59,895 nucleotides of DNA from Lachnospiraceae bacterium (lineage in GTDB: Bacteria; Bacillota; Clostridia; Lachnospirales; Lachnospiraceae). Of the stretch, positions 43,238 through 52,778 are shown piece by piece. The stretch is taken from contig JAFRYA010000019.1 in NCBI GenBank assembly GCA_017441295.1, positions 1-59,895 of the forward strand. Reading direction: 5' to 3'. The translations under genes were made by a program, and so were the position numbers. Positions within the stretch are counted from its first letter, which is position 1. The number at the start of each line of letters is the position of its first letter. The notes below the pieces were generated by a model. That model made no database searches. It saw only the letters and a list, made by a program, of their open reading frames with translations, and was not told the DNA's origin.

Positions 43238-44593
43238 ATGGCATTTGAGAATTTAACCGAAAAACTTCAGAACGTATTCAAGAAGCTCAGAGGCAAGGGT
43301 GTCCTGACTGAGGCAGACGTTGAGACTGCCCTCAAAGAAGTCAAGATGGCCCTGCTGGAGGCTGACGTTAACTTCAAGGTAGTTAAGCAGTTCACCAATA
43401 CAGTCAAGGAAAGAGCGGTCGGCGAGGATGTCATGAAGAGCCTGACTCCGGGTCAGATGGTTGTCAAGATCGTTAACGAAGAGATGACCAAGCTCATGGG
43501 CGGGACTCCGGTAGAACTGGAGCTCAAACAGGGCAGCGCCACCACAGTCATCATGATGGTCGGTCTGCAGGGCTCAGGTAAAACCACCACTGCAGCCAAG
43601 ATCGCGGCCAAGCTGAAGGACAAGGGCAAACGTCCGCTCCTCGTAGGATGCGATATTTACAGGCCTGCTGCTATTCAGCAGTTAAAGGTTAACGGCGAGA
43701 AGGTAGGTGTCTCAGTATTCGAGATGGGCACTGACCACAGAGCAGCAGACATCGCTTCGGAGAGTATCAAATACGCTGCAGACCATAACAAGAACGTTAT
43801 CATCATAGATACCGCCGGACGTCTCCAGATCGATGAAGACCTCATGACAGAGCTGGAGCAGATCAAGGCAGCAGCCAATGTCGACAAGACCTTACTGGTA
43901 GTTGACGCGATGACCGGCCAGGAAGCAGTAAATATTGCTTCAGGATTCAATGACAGGATCGGCGTGGACGGACTCGTTCTGACCAAGCTGGACGGCGATA
44001 CCAGAGGCGGTTCCGCACTCTCAGCCAAGGCAGTTACAGGCGTTCCTATTATCTACGCCGGCATGGGCGAGAAGCTCAGCGATTTAGAGCAGTTCTATCC
44101 TGACAGAATGGCATCCAGGATCCTCGGCATGGGCGATATCCTTTCTCTTATCGAGAAGGCGGAGCAGACCCTCGATGAGGACAAGGCCCGTGAGATGGAG
44201 GAACATCTCAAGAAGTCAGAATTTACATTTGATGACTATCTGACAGCCATGCAGCAGATGAAGAACATGGGCGGCCTCGGCGCAGTACTCAAGATGATGC
44301 CGGGCATGGGCATTGATGAGGCGATGCTTCCGGATGACAAGAAGATGTCCCACATTGAGGCTATCATTTACTCCATGACTCCGAGAGAGAGACGCAATCC
44401 TAAGCTCATGAATCCTTCCCGCAAGATGAGGATCGCCAAGGGCGCAGGTGTGGATATTGCAGAGGTCAACAGGCTGGTTAAGCAGTTCGAGCAGGCCAAG
44501 AAGATGATGAAGCAGATGGGCGGATTCAAAGGCAAGAAGGGCAAATTCGGCACCATGAATATGATGAAACAGCTCAGAGGCATGAAATTCTAG
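43238..44593 (+). CDS. ffh: Signal recognition particle protein Ffh
   Basis: A 451-residue SRP54 GTPase: N domain helices, G domain with G1 GLQGSGKTTT, DTAGRLQIDE, TKLDGDTRGG, and the C-terminal methionine-rich M domain that binds SRP RNA and signal peptides (MKNMGG, MPGMG, RMRIAKGAG-like RKMRIAKGAG). It targets membrane proteins to the Sec translocon together with FtsY. Followed by rpsP, the usual order. Confidence 0.97.
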   Translation: MAFENLTEKLQNVFKKLRGKGVLTEADVETALKEVKMALLEADVNFKVVKQFTNTVKERAVGEDVMKSLTPGQMVVKIVNEEMTKLMGGTPVELELKQGSATTVIMMVGLQGSGKTTTAAKIAAKLKDKGKRPLLVGCDIYRPAAIQQLKVNGEKVGVSVFEMGTDHRAADIASESIKYAADHNKNVIIIDTAGRLQIDEDLMTELEQIKAAANVDKTLLVVDAMTGQEAVNIASGFNDRIGVDGLVLTKLDGDTRGGSALSAKAVTGVPIIYAGMGEKLSDLEQFYPDRMASRILGMGDILSLIEKAEQTLDEDKAREMEEHLKKSEFTFDDYLTAMQQMKNMGGLGAVLKMMPGMGIDEAMLPDDKKMSHIEAIIYSMTPRERRNPKLMNPSRKMRIAKGAGVDIAEVNRLVKQFEQAKKMMKQMGGFKGKKGKFGTMNMMKQLRGMKF

Positions 44594-44658
44594 TTAGAAA
44601 TGACACAGTCATTCAGATATATTAACAATAATTAATTTTTTAGAAGAGGTAAACAAAA

Positions 44659-44904
44659 ATGGCAGTTAAGATCAGATTAAGAAGAATGGGCAAGAAGAGG
44701 GAACCTATTTACAGAATCATTGTTGCAGATTCCAGATCACCACGTGACGGCAGATTCGTTGACGAGATCGGCACATATGATCCAAATCAGGAGCCAAGCC
44801 TTGTAAAGATCGACAAAGAAGCAGCTGAAAAGTGGCTTAAGAACGGCGCACAGCCAACAGAAATCGTAGCTAGATTATTCAAGAACGAGGGTATCACAAA
44901 ATAA
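44659..44904 (+). CDS. rpsP: 30S ribosomal protein S16
   Basis: An 81-residue S16 with the start [18 protein letters not shown] and [21 protein letters not shown], normal length. A GAGGT ribosome site precedes it. It is the first of the rpsP-khpA-rimM-trmD set. Confidence 0.97.
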   Translation: MAVKIRLRRMGKKREPIYRIIVADSRSPRDGRFVDEIGTYDPNQEPSLVKIDKEAAEKWLKNGAQPTEIVARLFKNEGITK

Positions 44905-44915
44905 GAGGTGTCAAC

Positions 44916-45149
44916 ATGAAAGAATTAGTAGAGGTAATTGCTAAGGCTCTTGTTGACTCACCGGATGATGTTTTCGTGACCCAAAGGGATGAAGACGATG
45001 GAACCATCGTCCTTGAACTGCATGTTTCAAAGGATGACATGGGTAAAGTAATCGGCAAGAAGGGCCGCATAGCAAAATCCATCAGAACTGTTGTCAAGAC
45101 AGCCGCTACCAGGAAAGACCTGAAGGTAGTGGTGGATATTGTTGAGTAA
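44916..45149 (+). CDS. khpA: KH-domain RNA-binding protein KhpA
   Basis: A 77-residue single type II KH domain with the GxxG loop in GKVIGKKGR. The family (KhpA/YlqC) always sits between rpsP and rimM in Bacillota and acts with KhpB/Jag in RNA binding and cell-envelope control. GAGGTG precedes the ATG. Confidence 0.93.
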   Translation: MKELVEVIAKALVDSPDDVFVTQRDEDDGTIVLELHVSKDDMGKVIGKKGRIAKSIRTVVKTAATRKDLKVVVDIVE

Positions 45150-45158
45150 CCATCTGTA

Positions 45159-45710
45159 ATGGAAGATTTTCTGAGAATTGGAGTTGTTACCACAACTCAC
45201 GGGCTGAAGGGCGAGGTCAAGGTATTTCCTACCACTGACTCGCCCAAACGTTTCCTTGAAGTTGAAAACGTAATACTCAAAACCCCGAAAGGTGATATAA
45301 GGACAAAGATCAAGGAGGTCAGGTTCTTCAAGAATCTGGTCATTGTCGGCTTCGAAGCTTTTGACAATGTGGATCAGGTGAAGGGCCTGAATGGTACTGA
45401 CATCATGATCGCCAGAGAAGATGCCCAGCCTCTTGAAGAGGGCGAATACTACATCGCCGATCTCATCGGCTGCAAGGTCATCGCGAGTGAAGACAGCGCA
45501 GCTAATTGCGCGAATCTCCTTCGCAGCGGCAATGAACTGGGCATCGTTAAAGACGTGCTCCAGACCGGCGCCAACGACGTATATGTGGTCAAGACATATG
45601 CCAACGAGCCGGGCGAAGTGCTGCTGCCGGTGATTCCGTCCTGTATCAAAAACGTAGACATTGAAGCACGCATTATTACAGCTTATATAATGCCTGGATT
45701 GATCGATTAA
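45159..45710 (+). CDS. rimM: 16S rRNA processing protein RimM
   Basis: A 183-residue protein with N-terminal RimM barrel (RIGVVTTTHGLKGEVKVFP) and a C-terminal PRC barrel (EEGEYYIADLIGCKV; PGEVLLPVIPSCI). It assists maturation of the 30S head around S19. The stop shares a base with the trmD start. Confidence 0.95.
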   Translation: MEDFLRIGVVTTTHGLKGEVKVFPTTDSPKRFLEVENVILKTPKGDIRTKIKEVRFFKNLVIVGFEAFDNVDQVKGLNGTDIMIAREDAQPLEEGEYYIADLIGCKVIASEDSAANCANLLRSGNELGIVKDVLQTGANDVYVVKTYANEPGEVLLPVIPSCIKNVDIEARIITAYIMPGLID

Positions 45711-46462
45711 TGAATTTTCACATACTCACCCTTTTCCCGGACATGATCAATGCCGGACTGAATACCAGCATAACCGGACGGGCCATCTCGAATGGCTTTA
45801 TTTCCGTTAATGCCGTAAACATCCGTGATTTCACGAATGAGCCCCATGGCCATGTTGATGACGCGCCATACGGCGGTGGTGCGGGAATGGTAATGCAGTG
45901 CCAGCCGATCTACGACTGCTATGCCAGCGTTACTAAGGAAATGCTCTCCAAGCCGAGAGTGCTCTATACTTCACCGGCGGGCAGGGTATTTGATCAGGCA
46001 ATGGCCAGAGAACTGGCGAAGGAAGAAAACCTGGTCATTCTGTGCGGTCACTATGAAGGAGTGGACCAGAGAATACTGGATATTCTGGGTGCAGAGGAAG
46101 TATCAATAGGTGATTATGTGCTGACAGGCGGAGAACTCCCTGCCATGGTAATGGTTGACGCGATCAGCCGCATGGTACCGGGCGTCCTGACCAACGAAGA
46201 CTCAGGCGTGGATGAGAGCTTTTCAAAGGTAGACCCATCCAGCGAGTTCACAAAAAGGGTGCGCCGCGAGGTATACGGCGAGCTGGCAGCTGCAGACGAT
46301 CTGACGCTGTTGGAGTATCCGCAGTACACGAGACCTGAGGTATTCATGGGGATGTCTGTTCCTGAGGTGCTGCTGTCCGGCAATCACGCTGAAGTAGATA
46401 AATGGCGCAGACAGGAATCTTTGAAACGCACCAGGGAGAGACGGCCGGATCTGCTGAAGTAA
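45710..46462 (+). CDS. trmD: tRNA (guanine-N1)-methyltransferase
   Basis: A 250-residue SPOUT methyltransferase forming m1G37. It starts MNFHILTLFPDM and carries the knot motifs LCGHYEGVDQRIL and GDYVLTGGELPAMVM. Its start overlaps rimM by one base. rplS, the usual next gene, does not follow; a terminator and a repeat region come instead. Confidence 0.96.
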   Translation: MNFHILTLFPDMINAGLNTSITGRAISNGFISVNAVNIRDFTNEPHGHVDDAPYGGGAGMVMQCQPIYDCYASVTKEMLSKPRVLYTSPAGRVFDQAMARELAKEENLVILCGHYEGVDQRILDILGAEEVSIGDYVLTGGELPAMVMVDAISRMVPGVLTNEDSGVDESFSKVDPSSEFTKRVRREVYGELAAADDLTLLEYPQYTRPEVFMGMSVPEVLLSGNHAEVDKWRRQESLKRTRERRPDLLK

Positions 46463-46468
46463 GAAGAT

Positions 46469-46494
46469 GCCATGCATTAAGCGTGGCTTTTTTT
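46469..46494 (+). terminator. Rho-independent terminator after trmD
   Basis: Seven-bp stem GCCATGC/GCGTGGC (one T-G pair) with loop ATTAA, followed by seven T. Confidence 0.9.
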
Positions 46495-46505
46495 GAACAG
46501 CAATC

Positions 46506-46653
46506 TGACACAGATTTAAGCTTCCGAGTGTTTTTCTAAAGAGCGTGACACAGAATTAAGGTTGTGAGTGGAAAATGATATGAATTACACTCACAACCTT
46601 ATTTTTGTGTCAAAAATATACTAAAAAACGCTCATAAACTCCAATATGTGTCA
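46506..46653. repeat. 148-bp imperfect palindrome with TGACACA ends (MITE-like)
   Basis: The gap between trmD and hrcA (46463-46834) holds no gene. Its left half is a symmetrical structure. TGACACA occurs at 46506 and 46546, and its complement TGTGTCA at 46606 and 46647. The inner arms 46547-46570 and 46588-46611 pair over 24 positions with one mismatch and a G-T pair (core AAGGTTGTGAGTG/CACTCACAACCTT), with a 17-base loop. The outer 40 bp on each side are also related (GAGTGTTTTT versus the complement of AAAAAACGCTC). The organisation resembles a small non-autonomous transposable element; TGACACA-type ends occur in some IS256-like elements. No flanking target duplication is obvious by eye. 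Confidence 0.7.
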
Positions 46654-46699
46654 CCCCTCATTAGAATCATATATTTCATAAAAAAACCACAATTAGCAG

Positions 46700-46728
46700 T
46701 TGACTTTGATGAGTGCCAGTGGTACTAT
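46700..46728 (+). promoter_or_regulatory. Promoter of the hrcA-grpE-dnaK-dnaJ operon
   Basis: TTGACT, 17-bp spacer, TACTAT, ending 11 bases before CIRCE, so the transcription start falls at or next to the left CIRCE arm. Confidence 0.88.
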
Positions 46729-46739
46729 AACCATAGTAA

Positions 46740-46766
46740 TTAGCACTCCAATGTGTTGAGTGCTAA
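46740..46766 (+). promoter_or_regulatory. CIRCE operator of the heat-shock operon
   Basis: Perfect TTAGCACTC - nine bases - GAGTGCTAA, placed at the predicted transcription start and 68 bases before the hrcA start. Bound by HrcA at normal temperature. Confidence 0.97.
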
Positions 46767-46834
46767 CACACAAGTGAAGGTCATTAATACCAAGTGCCAT
46801 TTTTATTTAATGAGCAACACTTAGGAGATTTACC

Positions 46835-47881
46835 GTGGAATTAGATGAGAGAAAGAAAAGGATACTTAAGGCCGTTATCAAGAATTATCTGGATACCGGC
46901 GAACCGGTAGGAAGCCGTACGATTTCCAAGTACGCGGACTTCAGCCTGAGCCCGGCCACCATCAGGAATGAGATGGCTGACCTGGAGGAGATGGGATATC
47001 TCTTCTCACCTCACACTTCAGCAGGCAGGGTTCCTACAGACGCAGGCTACAGACTGTATGTCGATGAGATGCTGGAGGAGAAATCCGAGGAGCTTTCACG
47101 CAAGTCCGAGAGCCTCGACAGGATGCAGGACATCATGGACAAGAGAGTTGACAGGATCGAGGAAGTCCTCAAGGACATGGCCAAGATGCTGGCTGCCAAC
47201 ACTCAGTACACATCAGTTGTCAGCATGCCGCAGGCGAATCGCAACAGACTGAAATTCGCGCAGATCACAGCACTGGATGCAGGCAAGCTGCTCTGTACGA
47301 TAGTCCTGGAAGGAAACATTGTTAAGAATCATATGATCAATCTTAACCGTGAGCTGAACCAGGAGACACTCCTTAAGCTGAACCTGCTGCTAAACAATAC
47401 ACTGAACGGGCTGACACTGCAGGAGATCAACTTCGACATGGCATCACAGATGGCTTCCCAGGCAGGTGAGCATGCAGAACTGGCTACGGAGATCCTGAAT
47501 TCCATAGTGGCGGCGATCGGTTCAGAGGACGGCATTGAGATATTTACCAGCGGTGCCACGAACATCTTCAGGTATCCTGAACTGTCCGATTCAAACAGGG
47601 CCAGCGAGCTGATTTCCACACTGGAAGAGAAGAAACTCCTGACCAACCTCATGAGCGAGGACCTGGGCGAGAATACCACGGGCATCAAGGTATACATCGG
47701 AGAAGAGACCTCGGTCAACTCCATGAAGGACTGCTCCGTAATAACCGCTACATACGAATTTGAGGATGGCGTTTACGGCAAGGTCGGAGTCATCGGACCG
47801 AAGAGAATGGATTACGAAAAGGTGCTGTCGGCACTCAAGGATGTGACCGGCAGTCTGGATAAAAAATTCACGAAAGATTAG
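46835..47881 (+). CDS. hrcA: Heat-inducible transcription repressor HrcA
   Basis: A 348-residue repressor: N-terminal winged helix (RKKRILKAVIKNYLDTGEPVGSRTI; SPATIRNEMADLEEMGYL) and a GAF-like C-terminal domain. It binds CIRCE with GroE help. The start is GTG at 46835 with TAGGAG upstream. It has targets at two places in this window, its own operon and htpG. Confidence 0.96.
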   Translation: MELDERKKRILKAVIKNYLDTGEPVGSRTISKYADFSLSPATIRNEMADLEEMGYLFSPHTSAGRVPTDAGYRLYVDEMLEEKSEELSRKSESLDRMQDIMDKRVDRIEEVLKDMAKMLAANTQYTSVVSMPQANRNRLKFAQITALDAGKLLCTIVLEGNIVKNHMINLNRELNQETLLKLNLLLNNTLNGLTLQEINFDMASQMASQAGEHAELATEILNSIVAAIGSEDGIEIFTSGATNIFRYPELSDSNRASELISTLEEKKLLTNLMSEDLGENTTGIKVYIGEETSVNSMKDCSVITATYEFEDGVYGKVGVIGPKRMDYEKVLSALKDVTGSLDKKFTKD

Positions 47882-47896
47882 GAAGGGTGAAGAACA

Positions 47897-48535
47897 TTGG
47901 CTGACAACGAGAACATTAAAGAAGAAATAAATGAAGAAGAGCTGGCAGCAGAAGAAACTGCTGAAGAAGTAGAAGAGACAGCAGAAGAGAATACTGAACC
48001 GGATAAGAAAGAGCGCAAGCTCAACTGGACCAAGAAGGTTAAGGAAGCCGCTGATTCCATCAACAATGAAGTAGAGGGCGCGGCTCAGGGCATTTCAGAT
48101 TCAGCTAAAGAACTTGCTGCTGAAGCAAATGAGAGATACACCAGGCTGTTTGCGGAGTTTGATAACTTCAGAAAGAGGACTGAAAGAGAGAAGTCCACAA
48201 TGTACGACGCAGGCGCCAGAGACATGGTATCAAAAATACTCCCTGTCCTCGACGATTTCGAGAGAGGCATGGCTGCAGTTCCTGAGGATGAGCGCGACAG
48301 CGTTTACTACACAGGAATGGAGAAAATCTACAAACAGTTCCTGCAGATACTTAAGAATGCCGGAGTTGAGCAGATCGAAGCAGTCGGACAGCCTTTCGAC
48401 ACGAATTACCACAACGCTGTAATGCATGTTGAAGACGACAGCGTAGGCGAGAACATCGTAGTCGAGGAGTTCCAGAAGGGTTATACATATAAAGGTACTG
48501 TAGTCAGATACAGTATGGTAAAAGTAGCTAACTAA
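47897..48535 (+). CDS. grpE: Nucleotide exchange factor GrpE
   Basis: A 212-residue GrpE: an acidic Glu-rich N-terminal ~60 residues, a long helical dimerisation stalk and the C-terminal beta domain with AVMHVEDDSVGENIVVEEF..GY. The start is TTG at 47897 behind GGAAGGG. It releases ADP from DnaK. Member of the hrcA operon. Confidence 0.95.
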   Translation: MADNENIKEEINEEELAAEETAEEVEETAEENTEPDKKERKLNWTKKVKEAADSINNEVEGAAQGISDSAKELAAEANERYTRLFAEFDNFRKRTEREKSTMYDAGARDMVSKILPVLDDFERGMAAVPEDERDSVYYTGMEKIYKQFLQILKNAGVEQIEAVGQPFDTNYHNAVMHVEDDSVGENIVVEEFQKGYTYKGTVVRYSMVKVAN

Positions 48536-48567
48536 GTAAAAAACCGATTTTTTAGGAGGACAATACA

Positions 48568-50457
48568 ATGGCAAAGATTATAGGAATTGATTTAGGCACA
48601 ACAAACTCATGCGTAGCAGTTATGGAAGGTGGTAAGCCGGTAGTTATCGCCAACGCCGAGGGCTCAAGAACCACACCGTCAGTTGTTGCATTTACAAAGA
48701 ATGGCGAAAGATTAGTAGGTGACGCAGCAAAGCGTCAGGCAGTTACAAACTCTGACAACACAGTTTCTTCTATCAAGAGGGAAATGGGTTCCAACTACAG
48801 AGTAACATGCGAAGGCAAGAGCTATTCTCCACAGGAGATTTCAGCTATGATCCTTCAGAAACTTAAAGCAGATGCTGAGGCACATTTAGGTGAGCCTGTA
48901 ACAGAAGCAGTTATCACTGTTCCGGCATACTTCAACGATGCTCAGAGACAGGCTACCAAGGATGCAGGCAAGATTGCAGGCCTCAAGGTTGACCGTATCA
49001 TCCACGAGCCTACAGCAGCAGCACTTGCATACGGACTGGACAATGAGAAAGAGCAGAAGATCATGGTTTACGACCTGGGCGGCGGTACATTCGATGTTTC
49101 CATCATCGAGATCGGCGACGGCGTTATCGAAGTTCTGGCTACAGCCGGCAACAACAGACTGGGCGGCGATGACTTTGATAAGAGAGTTACTGATTACCTC
49201 ATCCAGCAGTTCAAGAACCAGGAAGGTGTTGACTTAAGCACAGATAAGATGGCACTTCAGAGAATCCGTGACGCAGCTGAGAAAGCTAAGAAGGACCTCT
49301 CAGGAGCAACCACAACCAACATCAACCTGCCGTTCATTACAGCAACAAGCGATGGCCCGAAACATATGGATATGGACCTCACCAGAGCTAAATTCAACGA
49401 GCTGACACATGACCTCGTTGAAGCTACAGCAGGACCTGTTCAGCAGGCACTGAAAGACGCCGGCATCGCAGCCAGCGAGCTCGGCAAGGTATTACTGGTA
49501 GGCGGTTCAACACGTATGCCTTCAGTACAGGAGAAAGTTAAACAGCTGACCGGCCAGGAGCCATCTAAGGTTCTGAACCCGGACGAGTGCGTAGCAATCG
49601 GTGCAGCTATCCAGGGCGGTAAGCTCGCAGGCGACGCTGGTGCAGGCGATGTCCTTCTGCTGGACGTAACTCCACTGTCACTGTCAATCGAGACACTGGG
49701 CGGCGTAGCAACCAGACTGATCGAGAGAAATACTACTATTCCTACAAAGAAGAGCCAGGTATTCTCAACAGCAGCAGATAACCAGAGCGCAGTTGATATC
49801 CACGTTGTACAGGGTGAGCGTCAGTTCGCAAGAGACAACAAGACATTAGGACAGTTCCGTCTGGACGGCATTGCTCCGGCTCCACGTGGAATTCCACAGA
49901 TCGAAGTTACATTTGATATCGACGCAAACGGTATCGTTAACGTATCCGCTAAGGATCTGGGCACTGGCAAAGAGCAGCACATCACCATTACTTCAGGCTC
50001 AAGCATGAGTGATGATGAGATCAACAAGGCAGTTCGTGAAGCAGCTGAATTTGAGGCACAGGATAAGGCTCGTAAGGAAGCAATCGATGCACGCAACGAG
50101 GCAGATGCTCTGGCAGTTCAGGTTGAGAAGGCTCTGAACGAAGCAGGCGACAAACTGGATCCTGCAGACAAGACAGAGGTTGAGAATGATCTGAGCACAC
50201 TGAAGGCTCTGATCGGAACAGACGCCAGCGTTGAGCTGACACCTGAGCAGGTTAACAGCATCAAGTCCGCTAAGGAAAAATTACTGGCAAGCTCACAGAA
50301 GGTATTCACCAAGATGTACGAGCAGGCACAGGCAAATTACCAGCAGGCAGGCGGCCCACAGCCAGGTCCTGACATGGGACAGCATGCAGGCCCGCAGCCG
50401 GGTTCACAGCCAGGTCCTGAAGGCGATGTTGTAGACGGCGATTACAAAGAAATCTAA
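48568..50457 (+). CDS. dnaK: Chaperone DnaK (Hsp70)
   Basis: A 629-residue Hsp70. The nucleotide-binding domain starts [15 protein letters not shown] and has [13 protein letters not shown]; the linker is [15 protein letters not shown], followed by the substrate-binding beta domain and helical lid. A Gly/Pro/Gln-rich tail precedes a typical acidic end (DGDYKEI). AGGAGG precedes the ATG; codon bias is that of a strongly expressed gene. A hairpin lies between it and dnaJ. Confidence 0.98.
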   Translation: MAKIIGIDLGTTNSCVAVMEGGKPVVIANAEGSRTTPSVVAFTKNGERLVGDAAKRQAVTNSDNTVSSIKREMGSNYRVTCEGKSYSPQEISAMILQKLKADAEAHLGEPVTEAVITVPAYFNDAQRQATKDAGKIAGLKVDRIIHEPTAAALAYGLDNEKEQKIMVYDLGGGTFDVSIIEIGDGVIEVLATAGNNRLGGDDFDKRVTDYLIQQFKNQEGVDLSTDKMALQRIRDAAEKAKKDLSGATTTNINLPFITATSDGPKHMDMDLTRAKFNELTHDLVEATAGPVQQALKDAGIAASELGKVLLVGGSTRMPSVQEKVKQLTGQEPSKVLNPDECVAIGAAIQGGKLAGDAGAGDVLLLDVTPLSLSIETLGGVATRLIERNTTIPTKKSQVFSTAADNQSAVDIHVVQGERQFARDNKTLGQFRLDGIAPAPRGIPQIEVTFDIDANGIVNVSAKDLGTGKEQHITITSGSSMSDDEINKAVREAAEFEAQDKARKEAIDARNEADALAVQVEKALNEAGDKLDPADKTEVENDLSTLKALIGTDASVELTPEQVNSIKSAKEKLLASSQKVFTKMYEQAQANYQQAGGPQPGPDMGQHAGPQPGSQPGPEGDVVDGDYKEI

Positions 50458-50486
50458 TCAAAACAAACCAAACCAATAACTATAGA

Positions 50487-50520
50487 GCTAAGGAGAAAGG
50501 CTGAGGCCTTCCTCCTTAGC
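50487..50520 (+). promoter_or_regulatory. Intercistronic hairpin dnaK-dnaJ
   Basis: Nine-bp stem GCTAAGGAG/CTCCTTAGC continued by an inner stem AAGGC/GCCTT. No T run follows, so it is probably an mRNA-processing or stability element that sets DnaK above DnaJ. Confidence 0.6.
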
Positions 50521-50543
50521 CTATGTAAACAGGAAGTATAAAG

Positions 50544-51659
50544 ATGGCAGACAAAAGAGATTATTATGAGGTACTGGGAGTTTCCAAGACTGCCAGCCAG
50601 GACGAAATAAAAAAAGCATACAGGAATCTGGCAAAGAAGTACCATCCGGACATGAATCCCGGAGATAAAGACGCTGAGGCCAAGTTTAAGGAAGCTTCCG
50701 AAGCGTACGGCATTTTAAGTGACGAGACAAAGAGAAAACAGTACGATCAGTTCGGTCACGCAGCCTTTGAACAGGGCGGCGCAGGCGGTGGCTACACCAA
50801 CTACCAGAACATGAACGTTGACGATATACTCAGAGGCTTTGGCTTCGGCGATATTTTTGGCGACCTCTTCGGAGGAGGCGGATTCTCATCATCCAGACGC
50901 CAGGCATATAATGGTCCGCGTAAAGGCCAGAATGTCGGATTAGGCGTTAAGGTAACCTTTGAAGAGGCTGCCTTTGGATGCGAGAAAGAAGTCAGCATCA
51001 ACTTTAAAGAAGAATGCTCACACTGCCACGGCACAGGAGCCAAGCCCGGCACGAGTCCTGTTACATGCAGCAAATGTAACGGCACAGGCCAGGTAACATA
51101 CCAGAGACAGAGCCTCTTCGGCGTAATGCGTGAAGTAGGCGTATGTCCTGACTGCAACGGCACGGGCAAGATCATTAAAGAGAAATGTCCTGAATGCCGC
51201 GGCACCGGTTATAAATATACCAGGAAGAAGATTTCCGTATCTATTCCTGCAGGCATTGACAACGGCCAGAGCATCAGGATCGCCGGCATGGGCGAGCCTG
51301 GCGTGAACGGCGGCCAGAGAGGTGACCTGCTGGTAGAGGTTAACGTACAGAGACATCCTATTTTCCAGAGGGACGGCGTAAATCTGTTCTCAACTATGGA
51401 GATAACATTTACTGAGGCTGCTCTGGGCGGAGACATCAAGGTCAAGACTATTGACGGCGACGTGCTGTTCCCGATCAAGGCCGGCACTCAGACCGATACC
51501 AGGATCAGGCTGAAGGGCAAAGGCGTCCCATATCTCAGGGACAAGACCAAGAGGGGCGATCAGTATACAACGCTGGTTGTTTCAGTTCCGGAGCGCATGA
51601 ACGCCAAGCAGCGTGAGGCGCTGAAAGCCTTTGATGAAGTAATGTATAAACACAAATAA
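50544..51659 (+). CDS. dnaJ: Chaperone DnaJ (Hsp40)
   Basis: A 371-residue type I Hsp40: J domain with HPD, Gly/Phe-rich segment (GGAGGGYTN to FGGGGF), four zinc-finger repeats [24 protein letters not shown] and CPECRGTG, and the C-terminal substrate domains. It stimulates DnaK ATPase. AGGAAG precedes the ATG; prmA follows after 10 bases. Confidence 0.97.
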   Translation: MADKRDYYEVLGVSKTASQDEIKKAYRNLAKKYHPDMNPGDKDAEAKFKEASEAYGILSDETKRKQYDQFGHAAFEQGGAGGGYTNYQNMNVDDILRGFGFGDIFGDLFGGGGFSSSRRQAYNGPRKGQNVGLGVKVTFEEAAFGCEKEVSINFKEECSHCHGTGAKPGTSPVTCSKCNGTGQVTYQRQSLFGVMREVGVCPDCNGTGKIIKEKCPECRGTGYKYTRKKISVSIPAGIDNGQSIRIAGMGEPGVNGGQRGDLLVEVNVQRHPIFQRDGVNLFSTMEITFTEAALGGDIKVKTIDGDVLFPIKAGTQTDTRIRLKGKGVPYLRDKTKRGDQYTTLVVSVPERMNAKQREALKAFDEVMYKHK

Positions 51660-51669
51660 AGGAGCCGAT

Positions 51670-52644
51670 ATGATCTGGACTAAATACATCATCAGAACCA
51701 CGACCAGGGATGCTGACATGATCAGCGCAATCCTCATGGACTACGACATCAACGATATCGAGATCGAAAACAACGTCCAGCTCACAGATGACGAGCTGAA
51801 CCAGATGTACGCGGATTTCGCTAAGGAACTGCCGGAAGACGACGGCAGCTGCACCATCAATTTCTACATGGAATTCAGCGAGAATGACGCAGACAGGGCA
51901 GCAGAAGTTGAGAAGCTGAACGCTCTGAAACAGGAACTCAAAGACGCTGAGGAACTGTTCGGCATTGAGCCTGTGGAACTCGAGAGTCTCGAAGTGGATA
52001 CAGCCGACTGGGAGAACAACTGGAAGGAATACTTCAAGCCTTTTAACGTGGACGACATCCTGATCGCGCCTACATGGGAAGAGATTCCTGAAGACGCTGA
52101 AAGCAGCGTAGTTATAAGAATTGACCCGGGCATGGCATTCGGCACAGGCATGCATGAGACCACCAGACTGTGCCTCAGAGGCATCCGCAAATATATGAAG
52201 GATGGCGACAGGCTCCTGGACCTGGGCTGCGGCAGCGGCATCCTGTCTATCGGAGCAATGAAGCTCGGCGCCAAAGAAGTTACTGCAGTTGACATCGATC
52301 CGCAGGCAGTTGACATTGCCAGAGAGAATTTCGAAGTCAATGAAATCCCGATGGATAAAGTAACCCTTCTGACCGGTGACGTGGTTAATGATGAAGCCCT
52401 GAAGGCAGATCTTTCGAAGGAAGGCTTCGAAATAGTAGCGGCCAACATCCTGGCTGAAGTCATCGCGATGATGATGCCTACGCTGGACGTTTATTTGAAG
52501 GAAGGCGCTGTCCTGATCACATCAGGCATTCTGGCTACCAAGGAGCAGATGATCAGAGACGCAGTGGCTGCCAACGGACATCTGGAGGTAATCGAGGTAG
52601 TACCTGACGGCGACTGGATCAGCGTTGTGTGCCGCAAGAAATAA
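51670..52644 (+). CDS. prmA: Ribosomal protein L11 methyltransferase
   Basis: A 324-residue SAM-dependent methyltransferase. The N-terminal L11-recognition domain (~1-100) is followed by the Rossmann domain with DLGCGSGILSIGAMKLGA and the later motif AANILAEVIAMM. It trimethylates ribosomal protein L11. AAAGGAG precedes the ATG. dnaJ-prmA is a common operon order; a strong terminator follows. Confidence 0.95.
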   Translation: MIWTKYIIRTTTRDADMISAILMDYDINDIEIENNVQLTDDELNQMYADFAKELPEDDGSCTINFYMEFSENDADRAAEVEKLNALKQELKDAEELFGIEPVELESLEVDTADWENNWKEYFKPFNVDDILIAPTWEEIPEDAESSVVIRIDPGMAFGTGMHETTRLCLRGIRKYMKDGDRLLDLGCGSGILSIGAMKLGAKEVTAVDIDPQAVDIARENFEVNEIPMDKVTLLTGDVVNDEALKADLSKEGFEIVAANILAEVIAMMMPTLDVYLKEGAVLITSGILATKEQMIRDAVAANGHLEVIEVVPDGDWISVVCRKK

Positions 52645-52657
52645 ATTAATCTGACTG

Positions 52658-52700
52658 ATAGCATATTGCAGGGCGACCTGCGATATGCTATTATTTTTTT
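52658..52700 (+). terminator. Rho-independent terminator after prmA
   Basis: Fifteen-bp stem ATAGCATATTGCAGG/CCTGCGATATGCTAT (one T-G pair) with loop GCGA, followed by TATTTTTTT. Confidence 0.94.
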
Positions 52701-52778
52701 GCAGGAAATCCTGCGTCAATGAGGATCCGTTCGGGTCTGATTTTTCCTTTTTAGATTATTGAGTAACTCAAACTTAAT

